From Treponema sp. (GTDB taxonomy: Bacteria > Spirochaetota > Spirochaetia > Treponematales > Treponemataceae), in the NCBI GenBank assembly GCA_012519415.1, contig JAAYQG010000126.1, forward strand, positions 1 to 50,098: a stretch of DNA of 50,098 bases, in the 5' to 3' direction. The notes under the pieces were generated by a model. That model ran no database searches and was not told the origin of the DNA. It saw only the letters and a list, made by a program, of their open reading frames with translations. Positions 18,865 to 27,670 of the stretch are shown here, piece by piece. Within the stretch, counting starts at the first letter, position 1; each line of letters begins with the position of its first letter. The position numbers and the translations under genes were made by a program.

Positions 18865-18886
18865 GAGAATGACGAAAGTTATTCTC
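18865..18886 (+). promoter_or_regulatory. GAAA-capped stem-loop before rplC
   Basis: GAGAATGAC-gaaa-GTTATTCTC forms a 9-bp stem with one G-U pair and a GNRA tetraloop. It directly abuts the rplC ribosome site (AAGGAG). Another hairpin (TCTTC/GAAGA) lies upstream. This is a possible autoregulatory site for L3 or L4, by analogy with the S10 leader of other bacteria. Confidence 0.5.
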
Positions 18887-18903
18887 AAGGAGAAAATGTC
18901 AGA

Positions 18904-19527
18904 ATGAAAGGTCTGATTGCAAAAAAAGTGGGTATGACCCAGGTTTTTGACGAAAACGGTAACTTGATACCTGTTACCGTGATCCACGTCGAGCCTAATA
19001 CGGTTGTAGCACTTAAAGACAAAGAAACTTTTGGATATGACGCAGTTGTTCTAGGTCTTGGTGATAAGAAAAAATCACAAATCAAGAAACCTTATGCTGG
19101 TCAGTTTCCGGAAGGAATTGCACCAAAGCAGCAGCTTAAAGAATTTCGTGATTTTGAAGGCGAAGTGAAAGTTGGTGATCAAATTGGTGTTGAGCTTTTT
19201 GAGTCAGTGCGTTATCTCGACGTAACTGCTACTTCAAAAGGAAAAGGCTTTCAAGGCGTTATGAAGCGATGGGGATTCCATGGAGGTCGTGCTACACATG
19301 GCTCTAAGTTTCATCGTGAAGCGGGTGGTACAGGACAGTGTACTTCACCAGGAAGAAGTTTTAAGAACGTTAAAATGCCAGGCCGTGCAGGTCGTGAGCG
19401 TGTAACTGTTCAGAATCTGAAAATCGTTAAGATTGATCCTGAAATGAAAGTAATGATGGTTCGTGGGTCTGTGCCCGGGAATAAAGACTGTGCGCTGATC
19501 ATCAAGTCTGCGGTTAAGAAATCCTAA
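18904..19527 (+). CDS. rplC: Large ribosomal subunit protein uL3
   Basis: L3 reaches the peptidyl transferase centre and helps start 50S assembly. The 207 residues begin MKGLIAKKVGMTQVF and contain the conserved loop WGFHGGRATHGSKFHR. The ATG at 18904 follows AAGGAG; the earlier ATG at 18896 is in another frame and stops at once. rplD follows after 15 bp. Confidence 0.98.
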   Translation: MKGLIAKKVGMTQVFDENGNLIPVTVIHVEPNTVVALKDKETFGYDAVVLGLGDKKKSQIKKPYAGQFPEGIAPKQQLKEFRDFEGEVKVGDQIGVELFESVRYLDVTATSKGKGFQGVMKRWGFHGGRATHGSKFHREAGGTGQCTSPGRSFKNVKMPGRAGRERVTVQNLKIVKIDPEMKVMMVRGSVPGNKDCALIIKSAVKKS

Positions 19528-19542
19528 CGACAGGAGAGGACA

Positions 19543-20181
19543 ATGGAAAAGAAAGTCTATTCAGTCGATGGCAAAGAACTTAGAACGATTGCTCTTGATG
19601 ATACCGTGTTTGGGCTTCCGGTCAATGAAGATGTTATCTATTATGCCATCAATAATGAATTAGCCAACAAACGTGTTGGTACTGCATGTACAAAAGGTCG
19701 TGCAGAGGTTCGTGGCAGCAATGCTAAACCGTACAAACAGAAGGGTACAGGCAACGCTCGTCGTGGTGATAAAAAATCTCCACTTCTTAGAGGCGGCGGT
19801 GTTATTTTTGGACCAAAACCAAGGGATTTTAGCTATACTTTGCCAAAAAAAGTAAAACGTTTGGCAATGAAGTCAATTTTGAGCTTAAAAGCTCAGTCAG
19901 ATAGACTTACAATAGTTGAAGATTTTACTGTTGCAAGCGGAAAAACCAAAGATCTTGTAAAAATTTTAAGCAACTTCGGAAAAGACGAGAGAACGGTTAT
20001 TGTTCTTAAAGATGATGATGCAAAAATTAAACAAGCTGGTCGAAATATTCCTACTGTTTCATTTCTCTCGTATAACAGACTTCGTGCGCATGATTTGTTC
20101 TATGGAAAGAAGATTGTTATGCTTGAAACAGCTGCAAAAAATCTCGCTGATTTTTACAAGGCTGAAGAAGGAGCTGAATAA
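19543..20181 (+). CDS. rplD: Large ribosomal subunit protein uL4
   Basis: L4 lines the exit tunnel and in some bacteria represses the S10 operon. The 212 residues contain the tunnel loop (RGSNAKPYKQKGTGNARRGDKKS region) and the Gly-rich GGGVIFGPKPRD motif. The ATG follows AGGAGAGG. The stop codon overlaps the rplW start by one base (TAATG), indicating translational coupling. Confidence 0.98.
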   Translation: MEKKVYSVDGKELRTIALDDTVFGLPVNEDVIYYAINNELANKRVGTACTKGRAEVRGSNAKPYKQKGTGNARRGDKKSPLLRGGGVIFGPKPRDFSYTLPKKVKRLAMKSILSLKAQSDRLTIVEDFTVASGKTKDLVKILSNFGKDERTVIVLKDDDAKIKQAGRNIPTVSFLSYNRLRAHDLFYGKKIVMLETAAKNLADFYKAEEGAE

Positions 20182-20465
20182 TGAATTACGAAGATATTCT
20201 TATTGAGCCTGTAATGACAGAGAAATCAACTTTGCTTCGTGAAGAAGGAAAATATGTTTTTAAAGTACATCCTGATGCTAGCAAAATTGAAATTAAAGAA
20301 GCGGTTCGTCGTCTTTTTAATGTAAAAGTCGTTGATTGCACAGTTATGAATGTTGACGGAAAAGTTAAAAGGGTTCGTTATAAACCTGGAAAAACTTCAA
20401 GTTGGAAAAAGGCAATCGTCAAGTTAGCACCTGGCGAATCAATTAAAGTGTTCGAGGGTGTATAA
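20181..20465 (+). CDS. rplW: Large ribosomal subunit protein uL23
   Basis: L23 sits at the tunnel exit and docks trigger factor and SRP. The 94 residues include the early family motif [10 protein letters not shown] and [12 protein letters not shown]. The ATG overlaps the rplD stop codon. It is followed after 26 bp by rplB. Confidence 0.97.
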   Translation: MNYEDILIEPVMTEKSTLLREEGKYVFKVHPDASKIEIKEAVRRLFNVKVVDCTVMNVDGKVKRVRYKPGKTSSWKKAIVKLAPGESIKVFEGV

Positions 20466-20491
20466 ACTCGACGTGGTATAAGGGGAACCTA

Positions 20492-21316
20492 ATGGCTCTA
20501 AAAATGTATAAGCCGGTAACTGCGGGAACTCGAACACGAATCGATCTTCGCAGAGATGAAATAACCAGTGATAAACCGAAGAAAAGTTTGACATATGGTT
20601 TAAAATCAAAAGGTGGACGCGGTGCTGGTGGGCGTATATCTGTACGTCATCAGGGTGGTGGTCATAAACGCAAATATCGTGAGATAGATTTTAAGAGAAA
20701 CAAGCACGGAATTCCTGGAACAGTTCATTCTATAGAATATGATCCAAACAGAAGTGCAAACATTGCTCTTGTTTTTTATGCTGATGGTGATAAGCGTTAT
20801 ATCATTGCACCGAAAGGTTTGCAAGTTGGACAGAAAATTCTTTCAGGAGAAAATGCTGCTCCTGAAATTGGAAATGCTTTGCCGTTAGAAGCGATTCCTG
20901 TTGGTTTTACTGTTCATAATATTGAATTGACACTCGGACGAGGCGGACAACTTGTTCGTTCCGCCGGAGCAAGTGCACTTGTCGCGGCAAAAGAAGGTGA
21001 ATATGTAATTATTCGTCTTCCTTCAAGTGAATTGCGTAAAGTTCACAAAAAGTGTTATGCAACTATTGGTGTTGTCGGTAATGAAGACCACATGAACACC
21101 AGTCTTGGAAAAGCTGGGCGTGCAAGATGGCGGGGTGTTAGACCTGCAGTTCGTGGTATGGCTATGAACCCTGTTGATCATCCGCTTGGTGGTGGTGAAG
21201 GCGCTGGTAAAGGTCGTAACCCGGTTACTCCGTGGGGGCAGCCTTGTCGTGGATACAAGACACGAAGCAAGCGCAAAGTTTCTGGCAAATTTATTGTCAC
21301 GAGACGCAAGAAATAG
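20492..21316 (+). CDS. rplB: Large ribosomal subunit protein uL2
   Basis: L2 supports the peptidyl transferase region and subunit joining. The 274 residues begin [14 protein letters not shown]. The C-terminal signature ([19 protein letters not shown]) includes the functionally important His near the end. The ATG follows AGGGGAA. rpsS follows after 17 bp. Confidence 0.98.
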   Translation: MALKMYKPVTAGTRTRIDLRRDEITSDKPKKSLTYGLKSKGGRGAGGRISVRHQGGGHKRKYREIDFKRNKHGIPGTVHSIEYDPNRSANIALVFYADGDKRYIIAPKGLQVGQKILSGENAAPEIGNALPLEAIPVGFTVHNIELTLGRGGQLVRSAGASALVAAKEGEYVIIRLPSSELRKVHKKCYATIGVVGNEDHMNTSLGKAGRARWRGVRPAVRGMAMNPVDHPLGGGEGAGKGRNPVTPWGQPCRGYKTRSKRKVSGKFIVTRRKK

Positions 21317-21333
21317 TTGTGTAGGAGTTAACC

Positions 21334-21612
21334 GTGTCAAGATCTGTTAAAAAAGGTCCTTTTATTGAAAAGAGCCTTCTTAAAAAGGTTAATGAAATGA
21401 ACAAAGCGAGTGAGCGAAAAATGATTAAAACATATTCTCGCTGCTCGACAATTATACCTGATATGGTTGGAAATACCATTTCTGTGTATAACGGTAAGTC
21501 ATGGGTGCCTGTGTACGTAACGGAAAATCTCGTCGGTCATAAGCTCGGCGAATTTGCTCCTACACGTAATTTTCGCGGTCATGGCGGTTCAGACAAAAAA
21601 GCTGGTAAATAG
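21334..21612 (+). CDS. rpsS: Small ribosomal subunit protein uS19
   Basis: S19 is in the 30S head, next to S13. The 92 residues begin with the classic [10 protein letters not shown] and include [11 protein letters not shown]. The start codon is GTG, not ATG, after TAGGAGT. rplV overlaps in spacing: its ribosome site AGGTGG begins on the last two bases of the rpsS stop codon. Confidence 0.97.
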   Translation: MSRSVKKGPFIEKSLLKKVNEMNKASERKMIKTYSRCSTIIPDMVGNTISVYNGKSWVPVYVTENLVGHKLGEFAPTRNFRGHGGSDKKAGK

Positions 21613-21621
21613 GTGGATATG

Positions 21622-21978
21622 ATGGCTGAAACAAATAACTATAAAGCCACTACGAAATTCCTTATTGCATCACCTACAAAGGTTCGTCCTGTAGCTAATG
21701 TAGTTAAACGGAAGACCTGTTCAGAGGCTATGGCAATTCTTGAGAATATGCCGCAAAAAGGTGCAAGTTTGCTTCGTGGAACTATGAAGTCTGCTATTGC
21801 AAATGCACTTTATGCAAATAAGAAGCTTGATGAAGATATGCTGTACGTGAAGGAAGTTCGTGTTGACGAAGGTCCTCGTTTAAAAAGAGTTTGGTATCGC
21901 GCACGCGGTAGAGCAGACATGCTTGTTAGACGTATGTGTCATATTACCGTCGTAGTAGCTGAAAAGGCGGGGGAATAA
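21622..21978 (+). CDS. rplV: Large ribosomal subunit protein uL22
   Basis: L22 lines the exit tunnel. The track opens at GTG 21613, but the ribosome site AGGTGG at 21611-21616 overlaps that codon, so translation more likely starts at ATG 21622 ([13 protein letters not shown]), giving 118 residues. The family ending ([14 protein letters not shown]...CHITVVV) is intact. rpsC follows one base later. Confidence 0.96.
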   Translation: MAETNNYKATTKFLIASPTKVRPVANVVKRKTCSEAMAILENMPQKGASLLRGTMKSAIANALYANKKLDEDMLYVKEVRVDEGPRLKRVWYRARGRADMLVRRMCHITVVVAEKAGE

Positions 21979-21979
21979 C

Positions 21980-22774
21980 GTGGGACAGAAAGTAAATCCG
22001 ATTGGACTGCGGCTTGGAATCAACAAAACTTGGCAGTCGCGCTGGTATGCTGATCCGCGTGAGTATGCTGATTTGCTTCACGAAGATCTGAAAATCAGAA
22101 AACTTATAAGCGAATTGCCAGAATGCAAGAACGCAGATATTGCTGAAGTTGAAATTATTAGACATCCTCAGCGTGTTACAATTGTTGTTCACACAGCTCG
22201 TCCAGGTGTAATTATTGGTGTAAAGGGTGCCACAATCGAAAAGATTGGTGCTGAAATTCAGAAAAGCTTAACCAAAAAAGTTCAAATTAAGATTAAAGAA
22301 ATCAAAAGAGCTGAAGTTAAAGCTTCTCTTATTGCACAAAATATTGCTCGTCAGCTTGCAGGACGTGCTTCTTTTCGCAAATGTCTAAGACAAGCGTCAA
22401 GCAGTGCGATGAAAGCCGGTGCTCAAGGGATTAAAATCCGTTTGAGTGGTCGTCTTGGCGGTGCTGAAATGACTCGTTCGGAAGAGCATAAAGAGGGAAG
22501 AGTTCCTCTTCATACTCTTAGAGCTGATATTGATTATGGTTTTGTTGAATCTCTTACAACATTCGGTAAAATCGGTGTTAAGGTTTGGGTTTTCAATGGA
22601 ATGAATTATGGTCGCGACTTAAATGAAGATGCAGGGCAGATTCTTAAAAAACGTCGTGAACGCACTGAAAAGGCTGATTCTGCTAAAGGCGATGCTAAAG
22701 GCGAAAAGTCTTCTGCCGGAAAGTCTGAGCGTAAAGAACGCGCACCACGTGCTGCTAAATCTTCAAGGAGTTAG
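21980..22774 (+). CDS. rpsC: Small ribosomal subunit protein uS3
   Basis: S3 forms the mRNA entry tunnel. The 264 residues begin with a GTG start ([13 protein letters not shown]). The KH domain ([17 protein letters not shown]) and the C-terminal domain ([15 protein letters not shown]) are present. The tail beyond about residue 215 is a long Lys/Arg/Ala/Ser extension, making it longer than the 233-residue E. coli protein. rplP follows after 3 bp. Confidence 0.98.
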   Translation: MGQKVNPIGLRLGINKTWQSRWYADPREYADLLHEDLKIRKLISELPECKNADIAEVEIIRHPQRVTIVVHTARPGVIIGVKGATIEKIGAEIQKSLTKKVQIKIKEIKRAEVKASLIAQNIARQLAGRASFRKCLRQASSSAMKAGAQGIKIRLSGRLGGAEMTRSEEHKEGRVPLHTLRADIDYGFVESLTTFGKIGVKVWVFNGMNYGRDLNEDAGQILKKRRERTEKADSAKGDAKGEKSSAGKSERKERAPRAAKSSRS

Positions 22775-22777
22775 TAG

Positions 22778-23197
22778 ATGGCACTTAGTCCTAAAAGAGT
22801 TATTCACCGTAAGGTGCAACGTGGCAGAATTCACGGCAACGCCACGCGCGGAAATGAACTTGATTTCGGTGATGTAGCACTCGTTGCTTTAGAGCCTTTC
22901 TGGTTGACGAATCGTCAACTTGAAGCTGCTCGTGTTGCCCTTAATCGTTATATGAGTCGTCGCGGACAAGTATGGATTCGTATTTTTCCTGACAAACCAT
23001 ATACAAAAAAACCTGCTGAAACCCGTATGGGTAAAGGTAAGGGAGCTCCGGAATACTGGGTATCAGTAATTAAGCCGGGTCAGATTATATTTGAAGTAGG
23101 CGGTGTTGATCGCGATGTTGCTGAAGGTGCTATGAAGCTTGCCGGAAGTAAATTGCCGATTAAAACTAAAATCGCTTACAGTAATGATGTGCAATAA
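22778..23197 (+). CDS. rplP: Large ribosomal subunit protein uL16
   Basis: L16 positions aminoacyl-tRNA and is a late 50S assembly protein. The 139 residues begin [16 protein letters not shown] and contain [20 protein letters not shown]. The ATG follows AAGGAGT. The next gene, rpmC, starts 11 bp after the stop with the ribosome site AAGGAGG. Confidence 0.98.
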   Translation: MALSPKRVIHRKVQRGRIHGNATRGNELDFGDVALVALEPFWLTNRQLEAARVALNRYMSRRGQVWIRIFPDKPYTKKPAETRMGKGKGAPEYWVSVIKPGQIIFEVGGVDRDVAEGAMKLAGSKLPIKTKIAYSNDVQ

Positions 23198-23208
23198 GGA
23201 GGAATAAC

Positions 23209-23412
23209 ATGGCTAAAGCAAAACAAAAAGAAATGTCTTATTCCGAATTAGTTGCCCAGCGCAACGAGCTGAAGAAGAAGTATATGGATCTTCGTTTCCA
23301 GATGGTTATTGGACACGTTGATAATCCAATGCAGAAGCGTACTATGCGCAGACAAATTGCGACATTAAATACGCTCATCCGGCAAAAAGAGATTGCCGGA
23401 CAGGATAAGTAG
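23209..23412 (+). CDS. rpmC: Large ribosomal subunit protein uL29
   Basis: L29 is a small helical protein at the tunnel exit. The 67 residues contain the family core (LRFQMVIGHVDNPMQKRTMRRQIA region) with many charged residues. It is a little diverged at the N-terminus (KAKQKEMSYSEL) but the position between L16 and S17 is diagnostic. The ATG follows AAGGAGGAATAAC. Confidence 0.95.
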   Translation: MAKAKQKEMSYSELVAQRNELKKKYMDLRFQMVIGHVDNPMQKRTMRRQIATLNTLIRQKEIAGQDK

Positions 23413-23422
23413 GAGCTGACCC

Positions 23423-23692
23423 GTGGCAGAACAAGAAGTTCGTAAGGCAGTAAGACGTGAATTTGTTGGAAGAGTAACAAGCGATAAAATGGATAAAACT
23501 GTTGTTGTTGCTGTTACAACCAAAAAATTGCACAGACTGTATAAAAAATATGTAACGCGCGTCAAGAAGTATAAGGCACATGATGAAAAGAATGATGCTC
23601 ATATCGGCGATACAGTTCGTATTGTTGAGTGTCGTCCTATTTCAAAAGAAAAGTGCTGGCGACTTGCTGAAATTGTTGAGCGGGCAAAATAA
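23423..23692 (+). CDS. rpsQ: Small ribosomal subunit protein uS17
   Basis: S17 is a primary 16S rRNA binding protein with an OB fold. The 89 residues contain [19 protein letters not shown] and the closing [18 protein letters not shown] region. The start is GTG after TAGGAGCTGACCC. rplN follows after 18 bp with its own ribosome site. Confidence 0.97.
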   Translation: MAEQEVRKAVRREFVGRVTSDKMDKTVVVAVTTKKLHRLYKKYVTRVKKYKAHDEKNDAHIGDTVRIVECRPISKEKCWRLAEIVERAK

Positions 23693-23710
23693 GCATAAGG
23701 AGAATAAGCT

Positions 23711-24079
23711 ATGATTCAGATGCAGACGTATTTGAACGTCGCCGATAACTCCGGCGCAAAACAAGTCCAGTGTATCAAAGTTATCGGTGGTTCACACCGC
23801 CGTTATGCAAGTATTGGCGACATAATCGTTGTTGCTGTAAAGGATGCGATTCCTACATCAACAATTAAAAAAGGTTCAGTTGAAAAAGCTGTTATCGTTC
23901 GCATTTCAAAAGAATACCGCAGACCGGATGGAACTTATATTCGTTTTGATGATAATGCTTGCGTTATCGTTGACGGAAATAAAAACCCAAAGGGAAAGCG
24001 TATTTTTGGCCCTGTGGCTCGTGAGCTTCGTGATATGGATTACATGAAGATTGTTTCACTTGCACCGGAAGTTCTGTAA
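23711..24079 (+). CDS. rplN: Large ribosomal subunit protein uL14
   Basis: L14 contacts 16S rRNA at an intersubunit bridge. The 122 residues begin [18 protein letters not shown], a hallmark, and end [18 protein letters not shown]. The ATG follows AAGGAGAATAAGCT. rplX follows 12 bp later. Confidence 0.98.
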   Translation: MIQMQTYLNVADNSGAKQVQCIKVIGGSHRRYASIGDIIVVAVKDAIPTSTIKKGSVEKAVIVRISKEYRRPDGTYIRFDDNACVIVDGNKNPKGKRIFGPVARELRDMDYMKIVSLAPEVL

Positions 24080-24091
24080 GGAGAATAAACA

Positions 24092-24406
24092 ATGGAAAAG
24101 AAGTTTAAGATCCGCAAGGACGACTTGGTTGAAATCATTGCAGGGAAAGACAAAGGAAAACGTGGAAATATTGTCCGTGTTATTCGCGACAAAGACAGAG
24201 TAATTGTTTCTGGAGCGAACATTGTTAAAAAAGCAATGAAAAAGCGCAGCCAACAGGATCGCGGCGGAATTGTAGAAGTTGAAGCTCCGCTGCATGTTTC
24301 AAATGTTATGATCGTATGTAAAAAATGCGGTCCAACTAAAATCGGATATAAGCTCGACGGCGACAAGAAATTTCGTGTTTGCCGTAAATGTGGAGACACA
24401 CTGTAA
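24092..24406 (+). CDS. rplX: Large ribosomal subunit protein uL24
   Basis: L24 is an assembly initiator for the 50S subunit. The 104 residues have the KOW motif ([15 protein letters not shown]) and a C-terminal zinc ribbon ([10 protein letters not shown] and CRKCGDTL). The stop codon overlaps the rplE start by one base (TAATG), so the two are coupled. Confidence 0.97.
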   Translation: MEKKFKIRKDDLVEIIAGKDKGKRGNIVRVIRDKDRVIVSGANIVKKAMKKRSQQDRGGIVEVEAPLHVSNVMIVCKKCGPTKIGYKLDGDKKFRVCRKCGDTL

Positions 24407-24957
24407 TGAGTAATTACGAACCTCGGCTTAAGAAAGTCTATAAAGACAAAATTGCCCCAGAGCTCTTAAAAGAATTAGGCTACAAGTCAATCATGCAGAT
24501 TCCTTCAATTAAAAAAATTGTTGTAAGCATGGGTGTTGGCGAAGCTCTTGCAAATAAGAAACTCCTTGATGCCGCAGCTGAAGACATAAAGGCAATTACC
24601 GGTCAACATGCTGTAAAAACCAAGGCTAAGAAATCTATTGCAAACTTTAAGCTCCGACAAGGCAATGAAGTTGGTGTAATGGTAACATTGCGCGGCGCTC
24701 GTATGTATGAGTTCCTCGATCGTCTTGTTAATGTTGCGTTACCACGTGTTAAGGATTTCCGCGGAATCAAAGCTACAGGTTTTGATGGTCACGGCAATTA
24801 TTCTCTTGGTATTACTGAACAGATTATCTTTCCGGAAATCGATTTTGATAAAATCGAACGAGTTGCCGGACTGAATATCAATATCGTAACTAGTGCAGCT
24901 ACTGACAACGATGCTCGTGTTCTTCTTACCAAATTTGGCATGCCCTTCAGAAAGTAA
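24406..24957 (+). CDS. rplE: Large ribosomal subunit protein uL5
   Basis: L5 binds 5S rRNA and the P-site tRNA elbow. The track opens at 24388, but that start lies inside rplX; the natural start is ATG 24406 ([12 protein letters not shown]), giving 183 residues. Family motifs [10 protein letters not shown] and [20 protein letters not shown] are present. rpsN follows after 11 bp. Confidence 0.97.
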   Translation: MSNYEPRLKKVYKDKIAPELLKELGYKSIMQIPSIKKIVVSMGVGEALANKKLLDAAAEDIKAITGQHAVKTKAKKSIANFKLRQGNEVGVMVTLRGARMYEFLDRLVNVALPRVKDFRGIKATGFDGHGNYSLGITEQIIFPEIDFDKIERVAGLNINIVTSAATDNDARVLLTKFGMPFRK

Positions 24958-24968
24958 GTGAGGAGTTC

Positions 24969-25154
24969 ATGGCTAAAAAATGTTTGATTATTAAATCGAA
25001 TGCGACACCAAAATACAGCACAAGAAAATACAATCGCTGTAAAGTTTGTGGTCGTCCTCGTGGATATTTGCGCAAGTTTCAAATGTGTCGTATTTGTTTT
25101 CGCAAATTAGCAAGTGAAGGTCTGTTGCCAGGCGTTACAAAATCTAGCTGGTAG
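24969..25154 (+). CDS. rpsN: Small ribosomal subunit protein uS14, zinc-binding form
   Basis: S14 is in the 30S head. This is the short 61-residue type with a zinc knuckle: CKVCGRPRG near residue 23 and CRICFRKLA near residue 39. It ends in the conserved SSW. The ATG follows GAGGAGTTC. No zinc-free paralogue is in the window. Confidence 0.98.
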   Translation: MAKKCLIIKSNATPKYSTRKYNRCKVCGRPRGYLRKFQMCRICFRKLASEGLLPGVTKSSW

Positions 25155-25163
25155 GAGAATAGA

Positions 25164-25562
25164 ATGAGCGTTTCAGATCCGATTGCAGATATGCTGACAA
25201 AGGTAAGAAATGCGGCTCAGGCCGGACACGAAAGTGTTGATATTTCTACTTCAAAGTTAAAGTTGGAAATTGTAAAAATTCTGAAAAACGAAGGTTATAT
25301 TAAAAACTTCAAAAAAGTCAGTCAGGACGGATTAAATATTATTCGTGTTTCTTTGAAATATGATGATGATAATAAATCTGTAATTCATGGCATTCAGAAG
25401 ATTTCTACTCCCGGTCGTCGTGTATATTCTGGTTATAAAGATATGCCTCGTGTATACAACGGCTATGGTACCGTAATCGTTTCAACATCTATCGGCGTAA
25501 CAACCGGCAAAAAGGCTGTTGAAAAATTGGTTGGCGGTGAGTTGCTCTGTAAAGTTTGGTAA
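25164..25562 (+). CDS. rpsH: Small ribosomal subunit protein uS8
   Basis: S8 binds helix 21 of 16S rRNA and in E. coli represses the spc operon. The 132 residues begin [17 protein letters not shown] and close with [14 protein letters not shown] and GELLCKVW. The ATG follows TAGGAGAATAGA. rplF starts 11 bp after the stop. Confidence 0.98.
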   Translation: MSVSDPIADMLTKVRNAAQAGHESVDISTSKLKLEIVKILKNEGYIKNFKKVSQDGLNIIRVSLKYDDDNKSVIHGIQKISTPGRRVYSGYKDMPRVYNGYGTVIVSTSIGVTTGKKAVEKLVGGELLCKVW

Positions 25563-25573
25563 TAGGGGGAAGT

Positions 25574-26110
25574 ATGTCAAGACTTGGTAAACTTCCGGTG
25601 TCTATTCCAGCGGGAGTAAAAATTAGCGTTAAAGATAACGTTGTTACTGTAGAAGGTCCGAAAGGAAAGCTTTCGCAGAAATTTGACAATGTTGATGTTA
25701 AGGTTTCGGATTCAAATGTTGAAGTTGCTCGTAAAGACGACTCAAAAAGTGCAAAAGCTGCACATGGTTTGTACCGCAATCTTATTAAAAATATGGTTAC
25801 CGGCGTTTCAGCAGGATTTTCTAAAACATTGATTATCAATGGTGTAGGTTTTCGTGCTGAAGTACAGGGAAATATGATTGTAATGAATCTTGGTTTTTCT
25901 ACAGATTTTATTGCACTCATTCCGGAAGGTCTTACTGTTACTGCCGATGCACAAGGTAAAGTAACTATTGCCGGTATTGACAAGCAGTTAGTTGGTGAAT
26001 TTGCTGCTGAAATTCGTAGTTTGCGCAAACCTGAACCTTATAAAGGCAAAGGAATCCGCTATGAAAACGAATCTATCAGAAGGAAAGTCGGAAAATCCGG
26101 CGTTAAATAA
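25574..26110 (+). CDS. rplF: Large ribosomal subunit protein uL6
   Basis: L6 sits beside the factor-binding site. The track opens within rpsH at 25556; the conserved start is ATG 25574 ([17 protein letters not shown]), preceded by AGGGGGAAG, giving 178 residues. The closing motif ([16 protein letters not shown]) is intact. rplR follows after 12 bp. Confidence 0.98.
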   Translation: MSRLGKLPVSIPAGVKISVKDNVVTVEGPKGKLSQKFDNVDVKVSDSNVEVARKDDSKSAKAAHGLYRNLIKNMVTGVSAGFSKTLIINGVGFRAEVQGNMIVMNLGFSTDFIALIPEGLTVTADAQGKVTIAGIDKQLVGEFAAEIRSLRKPEPYKGKGIRYENESIRRKVGKSGVK

Positions 26111-26122
26111 GGGTAAAGCGAT

Positions 26123-26485
26123 ATGATTAGGAAACTTAGTGATAAAAACAGAAAACGCCTTAAGAGAAAGATTCATATCCGCAAGAACCTTCGCGGTACA
26201 GCAGATCGCCCACGCATGACCGTAACACGCAGTAATTCTAATCTGTATGTTCAGGTTATTGATGACGACGCTGGAAAAACATTGGCTTCTATTTCAACTC
26301 TCGAAAAAGAATTTGCATCACTTAAGCCAAATACTAAAGATGCTGCAAAACTCGGTGAAGCTATGGGTGCTCGATTAAAGGAAAAGAAGATTACTACAGT
26401 AGTTTTCGACAGAAACGGCTATCTCTACCATGGTGTAGTGAAAGCTCTTGCTGACGGTGCCCGTTCAGCTGGTATCGTATTTTAG
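26123..26485 (+). CDS. rplR: Large ribosomal subunit protein uL18
   Basis: L18 binds 5S rRNA. The 120 residues contain the basic N-terminus ([21 protein letters not shown] region) and the ending [19 protein letters not shown]. The ribosome site of rpsE (AGGAG) overlaps the rplR stop codon, so translation of the two is coupled. Confidence 0.97.
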   Translation: MIRKLSDKNRKRLKRKIHIRKNLRGTADRPRMTVTRSNSNLYVQVIDDDAGKTLASISTLEKEFASLKPNTKDAAKLGEAMGARLKEKKITTVVFDRNGYLYHGVVKALADGARSAGIVF

Positions 26486-26494
26486 GAGTTGGAT

Positions 26495-27007
26495 ATGGAA
26501 CACCAGAAAAATTATGATAAAGATCAGCCAAAAGAATTTATTGAAAAGCTTGTAAGGCTTAACCGTACTTCAAAAACTGTAAAAGGTGGTAGAAGAATGT
26601 CTTTTTCTGCTTTGACTGTTGTCGGAGATCAGAAAGGGCGTGTTGGTTATGGTTTTGGCAAAGCTAATGATGTTTCTGAGGCTATAAGAAAGAGTATTGA
26701 TAGAGCCAAGAAAAATTTGATAACTGTTCCTCTTAAAAACGGAACAATTCCTCATGATATTCAGGCTGAATACAAAAGTTCATCAGTGCTTCTTCGTCCT
26801 GCATGTTCTGGTACCGGTATTATCGCCGGTGGTCCGGTGCGTGCTGTTATGGAAGCAGTTGGTGTTACAGATGTTTTGTCTAAATCGCTTGGGTCAAGCT
26901 CGTCTATAAACGTAGTTCGTGCAACTTTTGAAGCAATCAATTCTCTTATGGATGCTAAAGTTGTTGCTAAAAACAGAGGTAAAACTCTGAAAGATTTGTG
27001 GGGTTAA
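26495..27007 (+). CDS. rpsE: Small ribosomal subunit protein uS5
   Basis: S5 guards the mRNA entry site and accuracy. The track starts at TTG 26489, but AGGAG at 26484-26488 points to ATG 26495 (MEHQKNYDKDQPKEF), giving 170 residues. The dsRNA-binding domain (VGDQKGRVGYGFGKANDV) and the C-terminal GTGIIAGGPVRAVME segment are typical. The stop is 2 bp before the rpmD start. Confidence 0.97.
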   Translation: MEHQKNYDKDQPKEFIEKLVRLNRTSKTVKGGRRMSFSALTVVGDQKGRVGYGFGKANDVSEAIRKSIDRAKKNLITVPLKNGTIPHDIQAEYKSSSVLLRPACSGTGIIAGGPVRAVMEAVGVTDVLSKSLGSSSSINVVRATFEAINSLMDAKVVAKNRGKTLKDLWG

Positions 27008-27009
27008 TC

Positions 27010-27201
27010 ATGGCAAAAATAAAAAAGCTTAAGATTACATTGGTAAGAAGTGCCATCTCACAAAAACCTGCTGTTGTAGCAACTGTAAAAAGTTTAGGTT
27101 TACGAAAAATTAATTCTTCAGTTGAGCAAAATGCTACTCCGGATATTCTTGGAAAAATTAAAGCAGTTGCTCATCTTGTTGAAGTAGAGGAGATGAAATA
27201 A
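27010..27201 (+). CDS. rpmD: Large ribosomal subunit protein uL30
   Basis: L30 is a small non-essential 50S protein. The track opens inside rpsE; the true start is ATG 27010 (MAKIKKLKITLVRS), giving 63 residues. The family core AISQKPAVVATVKSLGLRKI is clear. The stop overlaps the rplO start by one base (TAATG). Confidence 0.96.
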   Translation: MAKIKKLKITLVRSAISQKPAVVATVKSLGLRKINSSVEQNATPDILGKIKAVAHLVEVEEMK

Positions 27202-27653
27202 TGTCTGATTTCAATCTGAGTGCACCGGCAGGTGCAAACAAAAAGAAGCGGATTGTTGGTCGCGGTTCATCTTCTGGGCGTGGTACAACTGCTGGAAAAG
27301 GCAACAAAGGTCAGCAGGCACGATCTGGCGGCAAAGTATACGTTGGTTTTGAAGGCGGTCAGATGCCTCTTTATCGCCGTGTTGCTCAACGTGGTTTCTC
27401 AAACTACTATTTTAAGAAAGAATATGCAGTGTTTAATCTTTCTCAGCTTGAAGCAAAATTTGCTAATGGCGAAACAGTAGATAAAGAAACATTAATCAAA
27501 AAAGGTTTGCTTAAAAAAGCAAATATGTTAGTAAAAGTTCTTGGCGATGGAGATTTGACCAAAAAACTTACTGTTGCTGTAGATAAGGTTTCTGCTTCTG
27601 CAAAAGAAAAAATCGAGAAGCTCGGCGGAACAGTATCTGTTACTAACGAATAA
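27201..27653 (+). CDS. rplO: Large ribosomal subunit protein uL15
   Basis: L15 is a late-assembly 50S protein. The 150 residues have the Gly/Lys-rich N-terminal arm (RIVGRGSSSGRGTTAGKGNKG) and the GFEGGQMPLYRRVAQRGF motif. It is coupled to rpmD by a one-base overlap and precedes secY by 17 bp. Confidence 0.98.
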   Translation: MSDFNLSAPAGANKKKRIVGRGSSSGRGTTAGKGNKGQQARSGGKVYVGFEGGQMPLYRRVAQRGFSNYYFKKEYAVFNLSQLEAKFANGETVDKETLIKKGLLKKANMLVKVLGDGDLTKKLTVAVDKVSASAKEKIEKLGGTVSVTNE

Positions 27654-27670
27654 ACGGAGCAAGTGGAAAA

